Positions 23,627-35,264 of a DNA stretch of 64,000 nt are shown here, one piece after another (position 1 is the stretch's first letter; each line of letters starts with the position of its first letter). A program made the translations under genes and the position numbers. The notes under the pieces were generated by a model that was not told the DNA's origin, did not search any database, and was given only the letters and a program-made list of their open reading frames with translations. This DNA is from Dromiciops gliroides (lineage: Eukaryota; Chordata; Mammalia; Microbiotheria; Microbiotheriidae), in assembly GCF_019393635.1 (NCBI RefSeq), contig NC_057866.1, forward strand, positions 231,645,359 through 231,709,358. The letters run 5' to 3'.

Positions 23627-25177
23627 TTTAGGGAGCAATGGCAAAGTGGGCACTTTAGCTCTCTCTAATACAGCCAAACCCGCAAACATTTCTGGGATTT
23701 GAAGAGGCAAGAGTTGATCCCAAGTACTGTCAGGATACTGCAGCCAGTGAGACCTTGATGCCTAGACACCCTGATAATTCATACCTTCCATGAAAAACCT
23801 TTCAGGAAATAGAGAAGAGCCTCAGGATAGACAATTAACTACCAGTTTGGGGTGCTGATCCAGAGAAGTTTTACTCAGCAGATTCTTTGCAGACCTTCTA
23901 AAGAAGGAAGTCAGTAATTTAGGATTAGCATGTTCCCATTGCACGAGTGGGGTGTGTTCAAGGAGGAATACCCTCAATCCCTATGGATGATTCTTAATAT
24001 TTCTGAAAAGGGTCATGGAAAAGCACCCTCTCTGGGCAGAACTTCAGAAATCCAATGGATGAAAGCCAGTTTGACCAACAGGCTGGTTATCAGGAAGTAT
24101 AAGTGGTGGGGGTTGGGGGGGAGGGCTGGTGGAAAATCTTCATGGCAGGATGGATGAGTGGACACAGACTGGAAGTGGCACTGGTGACAATTAATAATTA
24201 AGGACACAGGTGGTCAAGATGGCAATGACGAGTGACCAGGAAAGAAGGTGAATGATCAGAGATATGATGCTCACAGAAAAACGAGAGGTGGAGAAGCAAA
24301 TGGCTTCTGTCCTCTAATGAAAATGAACAAACACTGACTAGGCAAAGAAGCCCAGACTTCAAGCTGAAGCAACAGTGCATGAATTTAACTGCTTATGTCT
24401 CTGCTGCTATGTTGAGAACAAAAGGGGAATTGATAGGGAATAGACATGCTATCTTCCTTAGAGGCATAGGTGGAAGTAACTTTAGGAGGACATTTGGCAA
24501 AAATACTCATTCTCTTATTTAAATTTTTTCTTTTTTACTTTGAAATTGTATGTTGATTACTTTGGTCTGGGAGATTTATGAAATGGGTGTTTATAAGCTT
24601 TAAATTTAGATAGAAGAGGGATGCAAATAAAGCCAGGAACTTAAGTGTAGCTTTCAGGAGACCATATTGGGAAATGGGGATGGGAAGCCCTCGATCCTAT
24701 TTATTCTAAAGTATTAATTACCTTTAAGTAGCAGTTTATTGTTACTTGGTAAAGAAGTCAAGAATTTGCTGACAGAGGCAGTTTCTAGCTTTTGTTCTTT
24801 TTATTGTTCTTCTTTAGAAAATTGTATTTATATTAATGTCTGTTGTTTTCTCCATTTCTTTTCCCCCCATATCAACAGCTTAAAGGTTTGAGTTTACTCA
24901 TCTGTGCACCATATCTAATCCTTTTTATTCTTCGAATTTGGTATTGATTTTGATTTTTGTTCTAATGACTCTGTGGTTAGATTGTACACAGGAATCTGAT
25001 TTAGACATGACTTTCACATCTGTAACCAGTACTAGAAAACAGACTTCATATACTCCTGTTTCGTTTTTTTTCAGGTTAAACATACCCAGATCCCTCAGAT
25101 CTCCATTCTTCTCCCATCCTGTCTATCTTCTTCTGAATGAACACTAGCTTTTCAAGGCAACAGGCAGCAACAAGCAT
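23627..25177. other. Intergenic, unassigned
   Basis: Includes short open frames on both strands near 23930-24380 with no recognisable product. No named repeat. Confidence 0.45.
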
Positions 25178-25757
25178 TTATTTTTTCCATATAAACATTT
25201 TATTATTTTCCAGTTACATTTAGAGATAGTTTTCAACATTTGTCTTTATGAGATTTCTAGTTTCAAATATTTCTCCCTCCCCTTCCTCCACAAGACAGCA
25301 AGCAATCTGATATAGGTTATAGATGTACAATCACATTACACATATTTCTGCATTAGTCATGTTATGTGAGAAGAATCAGAGCAAAAAGGAAAAACCTCAA
25401 AAAAAAAAAAGAAAAACAACAACAAAAAACGCAATAGAAATAGTATGGTTCAATCTGCATCTAGCTTCCACAGTGTTTTTTTTTTTTTTTCTGGATTTGT
25501 AGAGCATTTTCTTTTCTTTTTTTTTTTTTTGTGGGGCAATGGGGGTTAAGTGACTTACTCAGGGTCACACAGCTAGTAAGTGTCAAGTGTCTGAGGCCGG
25601 ATTTGAACTCAGGTACTCCTGAATCCAGGGCCGGTGCTTTATCCCACTGCGCCACCTAGCTGCCCCCCGAGCATTTTCCATCATGAGTCCTTTGGAACTA
25701 TCTTGGACCATGGTATTGCTGAGAAGAATCAAGTCTTTCACAGTTGATCAACACATA
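25178..25757 (-). mobile_element. L1-type LINE 3' end interrupted by WSINE
   Basis: CATTTATTTTTTCCATATAA, TTTCCAGTTACATTTAGAG, GACAGCAAGCAATCTGATAT, GGTTCAATCTGCATCTAG and, after the SINE, CATGAGTCCTTTGGAACTAT. This is the antisense of the L1 3' end seen in sense at 31980-32515. Confidence 0.7.
25512..25668 (-). mobile_element. WSINE1-type SINE inside an L1
   Basis: Reverse copy with poly-T and CCACCTAGCTGCCCCC. Target duplication GAGCATTTTC at 25502-25511 and 25669-25678 is L1 sequence. Confidence 0.92.
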
Positions 25758-25895
25758 ATGAGCAACAAGCATTTATTAAGCGATTACTATATGCCAGGCA
25801 CTGTGCTAAGTGATAGTCATTCAAACAGAAGTAAAATTAAATTCAAATAGAAGTGAAAGAAAGATGGTACCTGTTGTCAAAGACCTTGTTGCTTA
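25757..25895 (-). mobile_element. L2-type LINE 3' end (antisense)
   Basis: GCAACAAGCATTTATTAAGC, GCCAGGCACTGTGCTAAGTG. Confidence 0.65.
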
Positions 25896-26189
25896 TTTGT
25901 GTTGTTTGTCCTTCATTCTCGAAGAGGACCATGACATTGAGAGGTGATGTCATGACTTGCAATGAATTAGATTTATGTGAGGGAGGGCTGTGCAAAATAA
26001 CAAGCCTTATTCTCTCCTTGAGAGCCATCTGGATCCAGTGGCAAGATATCCATCAGGATGACTTGAGATGGCCCTGCTGTTTACATTAAGGTTAAGTGAC
26101 TTGCCCAGGGTCACACAGCTAGGAAGTATCAAGTGTCTGAAGCTGGATTTGAACTCAAATCCTCTATCCACTCTATTACCTAGTTGGCC
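25896..26189 (-). mobile_element. Mar1-variant SINE with alternative tail
   Basis: Reverse of the tail at 15499-15815 (TTGTCCTTCATTCTCGAAGA) followed by GGTTAAGTGACTTGCCCAGG and a degraded head ending CTAGTTGGCCC. Confidence 0.8.
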
Positions 26190-26655
26190 CAACAAGGAAG
26201 ATATATTTTAATGGGGGAAGATAACATATAAAGGGACCTAAAAAAGGAGGGAGAGGGAGAAATACCCACTTCAAAGGCATAGTGGCAAAGTCTGGAGAGT
26301 CAGAAGCGCAGTAAGGAGGGAAATGGAGCATGGTTGTACTGGGCCCATTCCCAAAATACAGGCATTGGAAATAACTCACCAGTTGAGAAAATTGGGCCTC
26401 AGGGTAGACAGCTATTCTAGGGCGCGAAGACCCTGTGCACTGAAGGATGTTCCAGGATGGGAAAGCAGCTGAATATCAGAGGTGAAGTCCAGAGAGGCAG
26501 AAATACATCAATGTCAGAATGTTAATCCATTCCCTCTGATTTCCTGACTGCTACTCAGTTATAAGATCTTAGGATAAAAGATCCTTAGAGGCCATCACTT
26601 CTAATTCTCTCATTTAATACTCTATTCATGTATTACACATCTTTGCTGCATCTTT
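26190..26655. other. Intergenic; MIR traces near 26555-26640
   Basis: No gene; the MIR-like AAAGATCCTTAGAGGCCATC is interrupted by the next SINE. Confidence 0.4.
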
Positions 26656-26670
26656 AAGAAAGGAATTTCT

Positions 26671-26822
26671 AGGGGGCAGCTAGGTGGCGCAGTGGATAGA
26701 GCACCGGCCCTGGAGTCAGGAGTACCTGAGTTCAAATCCGGCCTCAGACATTTAACACTTACTAGCTGTGTGACCCTGGGCAAGTCACTTAACCCCAATT
26801 GCCTCACTAAAAAAAAAAAAAA
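26671..26822 (+). mobile_element. WSINE1-type SINE, young
   Basis: Near-consensus head and core with poly-A tail. Perfect 15-bp target duplication AAGAAAGGAATTTCT at 26656-26670 and 26823-26837. Confidence 0.93.
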
Positions 26823-26935
26823 AAGAAAGGAATTTCTGTTGTCTATGGTCATTCTCTAGCTGTCTGGAAATACACTTTCTGGATGCTTTGTCAAGAGGGA
26901 CTTCTGGTTGACCACTATCTTGCCTAACAGGGTGA

Positions 26936-27130
26936 CATTGGGAATCATAGGACTCAGAGTCAGAAAAGACCTTAGAAGTCATCTAGTACAACCCTTTCAT
27001 TTTACAGATGAAGAAACCAAGGTTCAAAGAGTTTGGATGACAATCTCAAGGTCACAGAAGTAAGGAATAGTAGAGCTGGGATTTGAACCCATTCTACACT
27101 ACTTGGAATTCAGTGTTCTTCCAGCATATC
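26936..27130 (+). mobile_element. MIR-like SINE
   Basis: GGAATCATAGGACTCAGAG, TCATTTTACAGATGAAGAAA, GCTGGGATTTGAACCCATTC. Confidence 0.75.
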
Positions 27131-27674
27131 CAGAAATTCAATAGCCATTTTGTCCCAATGGTTATTAAACCTACTGATTCTCATTCTATTTCTACAGCTC
27201 TATGAATTCTAATTTCAGTTACTCCTGATTTGATGTGATCTGTATTTGTCATACATCCTTTGCAATTATGAATAACTATCTATATGAATATCTATATAAA
27301 AATATCTAAATATTTAAAACAATCAAGGTGGATAATCAACAACAGCACCCATTTTAAGGTTTACAAAATACTTACCTCACCACAACTGTATAGGGATAGG
27401 GACTTCACCTATGATTTTATTGTTATACAGAACTCCTGGGTGAGGAAATTCCATTTATATCATTGCAGATGGACAATTCTGCAACTTGTAATCAGTGAGT
27501 AGTTAATTGATTTGCGCAGTTACATAGCTGGTATGAATCAGAGACAGAATTAACCCAGATCTTCTTGGCTTTGAAGAATGGTTCCACTAGCTCACTGTCT
27601 CTCTAAAACAACACTATGAAGCGGATACACCAAATAATGTCACTCCCATTTTACAAATGAGGCAAAAGGCTCAC
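27131..27674. other. Intergenic; diverged MIR pieces at 27490-27675
   Basis: CAGTTACATAGCTGGTATG and CCATTTTACAAATGAGGCAA are MIR-like. No gene. Confidence 0.45.
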
Positions 27675-27690
27675 AAGAAGATGTTACTTT

Positions 27691-27824
27691 AGGGGACAGC
27701 TAGGTGGCGCAGTGGATAAAGCACCGGCCCTGGATTCAGGAGGACCTGAGTTCAAATTCAACCTCAGATACTTGATACTCACTAGCTGTGTGACCCTGGG
27801 CAAGTCACTTAACCCTCATTGCAA
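27691..27824 (+). mobile_element. WSINE1-type SINE (left of an opposed pair)
   Basis: GGGGACAGCTAGGTGGCGCAG head; nearly tailless. Flanked by AAGAAGATGTTACTTT at 27675-27690 and 27825-27840. Confidence 0.92.
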
Positions 27825-27840
27825 AAGAAGATGTTACTTT

Positions 27841-27984
27841 TTGGGGAGGGGGCGGGGCTATGGGGGTTAAGTGACTAGCCCAGGTTCACACAGCTAGTAA
27901 GTGTTGTGTCTGAGGCCGGATTTGAACTCAGGTCCTCCTGAATCCAGAGCCAGTGCTTTATCCACTGTGCCACCTACCTGCCCC
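27841..27984 (-). mobile_element. WSINE1-type SINE (right of an opposed pair)
   Basis: Reverse copy beginning TTGGGGAGGGGGCGGGG and ending CCACCTACCTGCCCC. It is flanked by the same target: 27825-27840 and GAAGATGTTACTTT at 27985-27998. Confidence 0.92.
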
Positions 27985-28499
27985 GAAGATGTTACTTTAA
28001 GGCCATACATCAAAATCATGTCAGAGCTAAGGCTCAAATCCAGGTATTCTGACCCCAAGTTTAGTCTTTCTGCAACACCAGGAAAAATGGTGACTAACAG
28101 CATTTCTGTGTGCCTAAAGTCTTTTTAATCCAGTAGGACAAAGTGGTGATTGCCATTTCCTTTACTCATGCTCTTTAAAAAAAACTTTCCTGTGCCTAAG
28201 AAGGTCAGTAACTGGTGTTTTTCACTCAGTGTGAACAAGGGTCCCATGAGTAAATGTTGATTTTGGCAACATTTTCTCTTTTAAAATATTTAATATGAAA
28301 TGATGTTTGTATTAAAAATTCAACAATTTTGAATATGGAAATGGATTTATTTTACTTCAAAATGTCTTTTACCCTGTCCCTGGCCTAGGGATATTCTATG
28401 TCCCTGGAAATTCCTGGATCTTTTTTCTTTGAGGTTCCATCAATATATGTTTAAGGCTTAAAGTGTTCCATGGCCAAAGGAGACTTTCTGCCTCTAGTG

Positions 28500-28825
28500 C
28501 TTAGAGTGTTCTCACTGGCTGGAATGTACACCGTACTCCTCAGAGAAGTTCAACTTTTGTTTCGAGGCCAAGCCCAAATTTAACAATCTCTTCCATTTCA
28601 CCAAACCCTCCAGCTCAGAACAAATTCTCCTTCCTCTGAATTCCTGTGCCCTTGATTGTTTGTACAACTCAGCTGGTACTGATTGAATCCGGGGTACTTT
28701 GCATTATCCTTTATTATATGTGCCCTGTTTCACCAACTATAGTGTAAACTTATTAAAGGCCTGGAGGAGTATTATACCTTTTTTACTTTCAGTGATTACT
28801 GGAGTGTTTTGTATATCATAGTAAA
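28500..28825 (+). mobile_element. L2/L3-type LINE 3' end (sense)
   Basis: CTGGCTGGAATGTACACCG, GAGAAGTTCAACTTTTG, TTGTACAACTCAGCTGG and AGTGTAAACTTATTAAAGGC follow the L2/L3 terminal pattern. Confidence 0.5.
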
Positions 28826-28977
28826 GTCAGTCAAATCAATATTTATAAAAGTACTTACTGTGTGCCAGGCACTGTGTCAAATGCTGGGGACACAAAGAAA
28901 GGCAAAACCAGGACCTTCCTTTAAGGATCTTTCAGTCTGATGGGAAAACAACATACGAAGAACTGTGTACAAACATC

Positions 28978-29200
<223 letters not shown>

Positions 29201-29247
29201 TGGAGATAACTTCAGAGGGAAGGTGCTGACATTAAGATGGACTGGGG

Positions 29248-29409
29248 GGGGGGGCGGGCGGTTAGATAGCATAGTGGATAAAGCACCGGCCCTGGATTCA
29301 GGAGTACCTGAGTTCAAATCCGGCCTCAGACACTTGACACTTACTAGCTGTGTGGCCCTGGGCAAGTCACTTAACCCCCATTGCCCCACCAAAAAAAAAA
29401 AAAAAAAAA
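29248..29409 (+). mobile_element. WSINE1-type SINE inside the L2 copy
   Basis: G-rich 5' end (GGGGGCGGGCGGTTAGATAG), normal core, poly-A. Target duplication AAGATGGACTGGG at 29235-29247 and 29411-29423. Confidence 0.88.
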
Positions 29410-29597
29410 AAAGATGGACTGGGAAAAGCTTCTTGCAGAAGCTAGGATTTTGGCTGAGACTTGGAGGGAGCCAGGGAAGCTGGGAGACAGAGCCGAGGAG
29501 GGAGGACATTCCAAGCATGGGGACAGTTGGTGAAGATGCCAAGATAAGGCCAGTATCACCGGATCAATGAATGTTTGTCGATAAAGAGCAGGTGATG

Positions 29598-29740
29598 AAT
29601 CATGGGATAATAGAGCCAGAGATGTAAGGGATTTTTGAGGCCAATGAGTCCAACCCCTCCCACATTTTACATTTGAGGAAACCGAGGACCAGAGGCAAGT
29701 GACTTTCCCAAAGTCACAGAGATCAGAATTGAAATTAGTG
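29598..29740 (+). mobile_element. MIR-like SINE
   Basis: AATCATGGGATAATAGAGCC, CATTTGAGGAAACCGAGGAC, GTGACTTTCCCAAAGTCAC. Confidence 0.7.
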
Positions 29741-29967
29741 CTGAGCCTAGAGTCAGAAAGACTCATATTCCTGAGTTCAAATCCATCCTCAGACACTTAC
29801 TAGCTGTGTGAGCCTGGACGAGTCACTTAACACTCTTTGCCTCAGTTTCCTCATTTGTAAAATGAGCTGGAGAAGGAAATGGCAAACCGTTCCAGAATCT
29901 TTGCCAAGAAAACCACCAATGGGGTCATAAAGACTCTGGTGTGGCTGGAAAGCGACTGAACAACAGT
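29741..29967 (+). mobile_element. Mar1-type SINE
   Basis: CCTAGAGTCAGAAAGACTC, GAGTTCAAATCCATCCTC, GAGCTGGAGAAGGAAATGGC, GCGACTGAACAACAG end. Confidence 0.85.
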
Positions 29968-30190
29968 CTGTGCTAAGTGCTGAGAATGTAAGGAAAGGTA
30001 AAAGACTGTTCCTGATGTTCAAGAATTCATAGTCAATGAGAGAGAACAGGTAAACACCTAGGTACAAACAAGACTCCTACAGGATAAATTGGAGATAATC
30101 AAGAGAAAGGAGGCACTCAAATTAAGAGGGCTCAGAAAGGCTTCCTGTAGAAGATGGGATTTTAGCTGGGACTTTGATGTCCTGGTAGAT
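29968..30190 (-). mobile_element. L2-type LINE (antisense)
   Basis: TGTGCTAAGTGCTGAGAATG, AGGATAAATTGGAGATAATC, AGAAAGGCTTCCTGTAGAAG. Confidence 0.65.
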
Positions 30191-30667
30191 AAAAGGTCCA
30201 GTCATCTCAATCCTTCCATCTCACCTAACTCTTCTCTCCATATGACATGCCCAACTGCTGCTGCCATAGCTGGTTGCCCCTTACTTTTTTCTCTACAGCC
30301 TCAGCTCAAAATCCCCGTGCTGTCTCTATGTACCACTTTCTTGAGAATCCCCAGTTCTCTTTAGGGTAGGAAGAAAATAACTCATCTCTATAGTATCTTC
30401 CAGGACACCATGCAGCTTTTGTTCAGTGCCATGCTATGTTGCCTGGTTGGGTGGTGCCTGTTGCCTGCCTTGCTCTGTTTTTTTGGTTTCTCTTCTTCTC
30501 TTAGTCATTTCTTTTTTCCTGCTGCTGCCAAACTTATTTTTCTGTCATTCTGCTCTGACCACAGAACACTTTTGTTCCCAGAATCTCTGCTGTGCCTCTG
30601 TGGCAACTGTCCCTTTTTTCTCTTTTTTTGCATGCAATTTAAGATCTGAGTGTTTCAGTGATCCAGT
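30191..30667. other. Intergenic, pyrimidine-rich, unassigned
   Basis: Open frames at 30089-30686 are rich in Leu/Cys/Phe because of a CTTT-rich sequence; I see no signal of a real gene. Weak L2-like phrases occur at the left. Confidence 0.4.
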
Positions 30668-30835
30668 TCAGTTAAGCAAGCATTGATTAAGCACTTTGTG
30701 TGCAAGGTACTTTGTTGGGCACTGAGGATATTTGGGGAAAATGGAAAAAAAAATAGTCCCTGCCCTCCAAAAACTTACATTCTACTGTAGAGACACTTAT
30801 GTAAAACAGCAGGTGATATTTCGAGGAAAGGTTTG
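30668..30835 (-). mobile_element. L2-type LINE 3' end (antisense)
   Basis: AAGCAAGCATTGATTAAGCA, TTGTTGGGCACTGAGGATAT, CCCTGCCCTCCAAAAACTTA. Confidence 0.6.
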
Positions 30836-31446
30836 TTCATACAAAAGACCTGAGAAACAAGTAAAATAACAACAAAGCCCAAGCATTGAATCTTTCTTTT
30901 TCCTCCCAGCAGGTAAAAGATAATTTCCCAGACTATATCTTTCTACTCCCCTTAGGCATAGCCAGAGCCACAACCTTTTGGTTTATGTCCTTCTCTATTC
31001 CCTTTCTTATCAGAAGTTGGAATTAATAAAGGTTTGTTGAATGACTGAATGAGCTGCCCATATTCTAAGTCATAGGATTCTGGTTTAATGGAGGCTCATT
31101 TTTTAGTCTAGAGCAAAGGGTCAGGGGGACATCAAACAACTGTGGATTCAGTTTAGTTCTCTCTTTTGGGAAGTTTGTAAAAAAATTTTTTTCTTAAGAA
31201 GATAATAACCATAAGGTTCTCTCACAATTCCTGCTTAGAGTCCTCCAGTTAGAGAAATCCCTAATAACTATTCTGGGTTGAAATATAAGCCTTCTGTCCT
31301 AGGTAATTTTGTGTATTCCCATTTGACCACCCCTGGTATCCACCATTGGACCACCCCTGACACACAATTAATAACATGTATTACAAAACAGTTATAAATG
31401 ATCATAGTTTTCTGTTAAAGGAAAAGGTTTTCAAAGATACAAATTA
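30836..31446. other. Intergenic, unassigned
   Basis: No gene or named repeat; L2-like end words near 30960-31060. Confidence 0.4.
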
Positions 31447-31459
31447 AATTAGAATTTAT

Positions 31460-31786
31460 TTATTCTTTCATTCATTTACTCATTTATTTAGTTATTCATC
31501 TATCTATGTATTCATTCATTCATTTATCTATTCACCTATTTATTCAGTTATCTATTTATTATTAATTCATTAATTTGTTTGATTGCTTGCTTATTCATTC
31601 ACTCATTCATTCATTTATTTACTTATTTATTTATTTTTGGGGGGGCAGTGCAATGAGAGTTAAGTGACTTGCCCAGGGTCACACAGGTAGTAAGTGTCAA
31701 GTGTCTGAGGCTGGACCTGAACTCAGGTCCTCTTGAATCCAGGGCCAGTGCTTTATCAGTACAGTAGTACTACCTAGCTGCCCCTG
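31460..31786 (-). mobile_element. WSINE1-type SINE with a 180-bp expanded tail
   Basis: The reverse SINE body is at about 31640-31786 (GAGAGTTAAGTGACTTGCCC to TACCTAGCTGCCCC). To its left, in the tail position, lie 180 bp of degenerate ATTT/ATTC units. AATTAGAATTTAT flanks the whole at 31447-31459 and 31787-31799. Confidence 0.85.
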
Positions 31787-31979
31787 AATTAGAATTTATA
31801 AATAGATTTGAAGAACAGAGAAACAGGAGTAAGTAGCAGCTATGTGTAGTTAGAAAGACAAATAAAAAGGTAGGGGAGGATTGAAGCACTTCAGTTCCCC
31901 TCAATCTCTTGGAGAACATTTTGCTTATCAGTGATTTAACTAGTTAGAGGGATCTTGGTTGCTTCTGTAATCACCTTAA

Positions 31980-32515
31980 CATCACAATCTTAATCTCATT
32001 GGAAAGACACACTCCACTATTGTGATAGAAGAAATGATGAACAGGATGGTTTCAGAAAACCTGGGAAGACTTATATGAACTAATGTAAAGTGAAGTGAAC
32101 AGAACCAGAAGAACATTGTATACAGTAACAGCAAAATTGTACAAATGATCAATTGTTAAAGACTTAGCTACTCTGATCAAGACAATGATCCTAGACAATT
32201 CCACACCACCCATGATGAAAAATGCTATCCACCTTGAGAGAGTGAACTGATGAACTCTGAATGCAGATTGAAGGATACTTTTTAAACTTTATTTTTCTTG
32301 TGGGTTTTTGCCTTTTTTTTGCAACATGGCTAATATAAAAATATATTTTGCATGACTTTACATGTATAATTGATAACAAATTGCTTGCCTTCTCAAGGAA
32401 GGGGTAGGGGTAGGAAGGAAGGAAGGAGCTTGGAACTTAAAATGTTTTAAAATGATTGTTAATTTTTTATATGTGATTGGGAAATATTTAATGAAATAAA
32501 AGCATACATATTAAA
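31980..32515 (+). mobile_element. L1-type LINE 3' end (sense)
   Basis: ATGGTTTCAGAAAACCTGGG, GTGAAGTGAACAGAACCAG, AGAACATTGTATACAGTAAC, GAATGCAGATTGAAGGATAC, ACATGTATAATTGATAAC and the TGATTGGGAAAT...AATAAAAG end. This is the typical marsupial L1 3' terminus. Confidence 0.7.
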
Positions 32516-33117
32516 AGACAAAAAGGCACATTCTACCCATCTACTTTGCAGATGGCTTGCTCTTTCTTCTACCAAAGTCCAATTCAGCTGTCCTGTGTCT
32601 GTCCAAAACTGAAAGCAAATGCTCTCTAGTCTCCCTAGTCTCTCTCCCAGGGGGAAAAGTATTGTCCATCTGGGAATAAAAATCCCAGAATTTAAAAAAA
32701 ACACACACACACACACCCAGAATTCATTGTTAGACTTCAGAACTTTTTTCAATATCTCCAGGGCGGGGAATAAGTTTGTCTGTTTAAGGTACAACCCTTC
32801 TATTTGTGGTAGGAGCCAAAAAATGATCATCCAAGCCTTAGGTTTCCTCTTCTGTGTATTTTTCCTTGGCAGTGAAATGAAAAGGAGGTACCCTAGTTGC
32901 ATGTGTACAGAGATAAGTAAATACAGAGAAGATCATTTGAGGAGGAAGAGAATCAGGAAAGGTTTCACACAGGAGTTTGTACTTTGAAGGTGAGGAGGAA
33001 GTTCATCGCAGGCATGGAAGGCAGACTCTACAAAGGAAAAAAGGTCGAGGATAGAAAGCTAAGGTATTGAATATCAAGTAGGTCAGTTTGGCTTAAATGG
33101 AAAATATATGAGGGGAA
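32516..33117. other. Intergenic, unassigned
   Basis: Overlapping open frames on both strands (32459-32987) have no recognisable product; part is an L1 3' end and a short CA run (32698-32716). Confidence 0.45.
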
Positions 33118-33358
33118 TTTTTGTTGTTTGTTGTTGAGTCATTTTTTTTTCAGTTGTGCCAGACTCTTCATGACCCCATTTGGGGGGTTTCTTGCAAAGA
33201 TATGGGAATGGTTTACCATTTCCTTTTTCAGCTCATTTTACAGATGAGGAAACTGAGGCCAACAGGGTTAAGTGACTTGCCCAGGGTCACACAGCTAATA
33301 AGCATCTGAGACTAGATTTGCATTCAGATCATCTTGACTCCAGGGCTGCTGTTCTATT
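33118..33358 (-). mobile_element. Mar1-type SINE
   Basis: Reverse copy: TTGTTGTTTGTTGTTGAGTC tail, GACTCTTCATGACCCCATTT, GGGTTAAGTGACTTGCCC. Confidence 0.85.
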
Positions 33359-33611
33359 CACTATACTCAAAATTCACTCTATCCAACCCCAACGAGAGGT
33401 AAACATGAAACAAATCTGGGAAGTTATCTGTCTTCCAAAGTCTTGTTCCTCCTATTTTTTCTCTCCATAAATCCCCTCTTGTTCCCTTGGATTTAAATCT
33501 GTCCTGGCCTGCCTCACACCTGGTGAACTGCTGTCTGGAAACACCTAGTGCTGCATTCTCCTTTAAAGCCTGATGACAACAGTACTGATTCACAGTCAAT
33601 GACCTGCCCAA

Positions 33612-33775
33612 GAGTCCGGCTTCTGCCACTTACTAGTCATGTGACATCTCACAAATGTCTCCATCTTTTTGCCCTCAGTTACCTTATCTGTAAAACCAGA
33701 TGACACTTTGTCTCTTCACAGAGTTGTTGAATTTTGGATATCTTAAAGCACTTTAGAAATGGGAGTTTATTATTC
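33612..33775 (+). mobile_element. MIR-like SINE
   Basis: GTCCGGCTTCTGCCACTTAC, TTACCTTATCTGTAAAACC, CAGAGTTGTTGAATTTTGG. Confidence 0.65.
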
Positions 33776-33844
33776 TTCAAGCCTCTCTCTTCCCCCTCCT
33801 CCACCAAAAATTCATTTTTCCTTCTTTACCTTCTACAACTTCTT

Positions 33845-34295
33845 TTCTCATGGACTCATAGAACTTTAAAAACTGGAGGGAACTTTAAGATCATCTAATT
33901 CAAGTGCCTTAGGGGAGGCTAGTTTGGTGTAGTCAGAAAGATTCATTTTCCCAAGTTCAAATCTGGCATCAGACACTTACTGTGTGACCCGGGGCAACTC
34001 ACTTCACCATCCTTTGCCTCAGTTTCCTCATCTGTAAAATGGGCCGGAGAAGGAAATGGCAAAGCACTCCAGCATTTTTGCCAAGAAAACTCCCAGTGGG
34101 GTCATAGAGAGTCTGACAGGACAGAACAAATTCAAGTGCCTTATTTCACAGATGAAGAAGAAATTGAGGGAAGCATTATGGTGTGGAGTGCTGAACTTGG
34201 TGTTCCAATACTTCAGTTCAAATAAACTTACTACCTATGTGACACTGGGCAAAGCACTTAATTTCTCTGGGACTCGCTTTTCTCATCTGTAGGTA
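33845..34295 (+). mobile_element. MIR-like SINE split by a Mar1 SINE
   Basis: TCATGGACTCATAGAACTTT to ATCTAATTCAAGTGCCTTA, then after the insertion TTTCACAGATGAAGAAGAAA. A further MIR-like head and core are at 34165-34295. Confidence 0.7.
33912..34129 (+). mobile_element. Mar1-type SINE inside a MIR
   Basis: Perfect 14-bp target duplication ATTCAAGTGCCTTA at 33898-33911 and 34130-34143; ends GACAGGACAGAACAA. Confidence 0.88.
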
Positions 34296-34570
34296 ACCCA
34301 GTTCCCCCTCCCACCAGCAAGTCAGATTCCCGGAGGGCAACCACATTTCCCTCTCAGATTCCTTGGGATAAACCCGAAGGACTGGGGCAATTATTCTAAT
34401 ACTATTGCTAATTTGCATGTGATTATTGTCCCAATATAATTTGCTGGCCACAGTATGTCCCTGGTATCATTTAACTAGCTGATTTCTCACTATCATTGAT
34501 AAGCAACTCACATGAATGAGCTGTTCAAAAGGAATGTTTATTAAGAAGATAGAGGAAGAACAGGAGTACA

Positions 34571-34724
34571 GGGGGCAGCTAGGTGGCACAGTGGATAAAG
34601 CACCAGCCCTGGATTCAGGAACACCTCAGACACTTAACACTTACTAGCTGGGTGACCTTGGGCAAGTCACTTAACCCTCATTGCCCTGCAAAAAACACAC
34701 ACACACACACACACACACAAAAAG
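34571..34724 (+). mobile_element. WSINE1-type SINE with internal deletion and CA tail
   Basis: GGGGGCAGCTAGGTGGCACAG head; about 18 bp around the B-box (GAGTTCAAATC) are missing. The tail is (CA)n at 34694-34718. Target duplication AGGAGTACA at 34562-34570 and 34725-34733. Confidence 0.9.
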
Positions 34725-34733
34725 AGGAGTACA

Positions 34734-35207
34734 AACACATTTCTCCTGAACTGGGACAAACTCTACTCCCTATACAGGGCCATAGGTATGTTCAAGTTGA
34801 AAATGGTTGCTGCAAATATTCCTCCCACCCAGTTCACTTCTGGTTGCAGCACAGCCAATGGAAAAGTCACTCTCTTGTTTGCAGAGCAGTGTCTCTGCTT
34901 CTGGGCTGATTTACTGCTATGCCTCCTTATGCCTATGTGGGCTCATCCAAGGCAGCTACCATAGGCTCTGCTGTGGGCTGCTGTCATTGGACCTCTAGTC
35001 ATTCTTCTGACCTTCCAAAGTTCACAAGGTTGTTCTGTGTCACATGTGACATCACCTAAGGTCAGTGACAGAAAAAACATCAGGGCTGTACATTTAATGG
35101 CCACATTGTGGCCTTATATGGGAGATACAGCAACCTAGTGGCTACCCATTTACTGCTTCCCCCCATGGAGGCTTATAATAGTTCTTGTGTCTCAGTTGAA
35201 AACCACA
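34734..35207. other. Intergenic, unassigned
   Basis: Low repeat content; open frames here are short and unrecognised. Confidence 0.4.
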
Positions 35208-35208
35208 A

Positions 35209-35261
<53 letters not shown>
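35208..35261 (+). repeat. (GA)n microsatellite
   Basis: Uninterrupted GA dinucleotides of about 26 units. Confidence 0.95.

Positions 35262-35264
<3 letters not shown>

Noticed and set aside
30410-30686. Leu/Cys/Phe-rich open frames resembling membrane proteins
   Set aside because: Pyrimidine-rich low-complexity DNA makes hydrophobic codons; no family recognised and two overlapping frames look equally hydrophobic.
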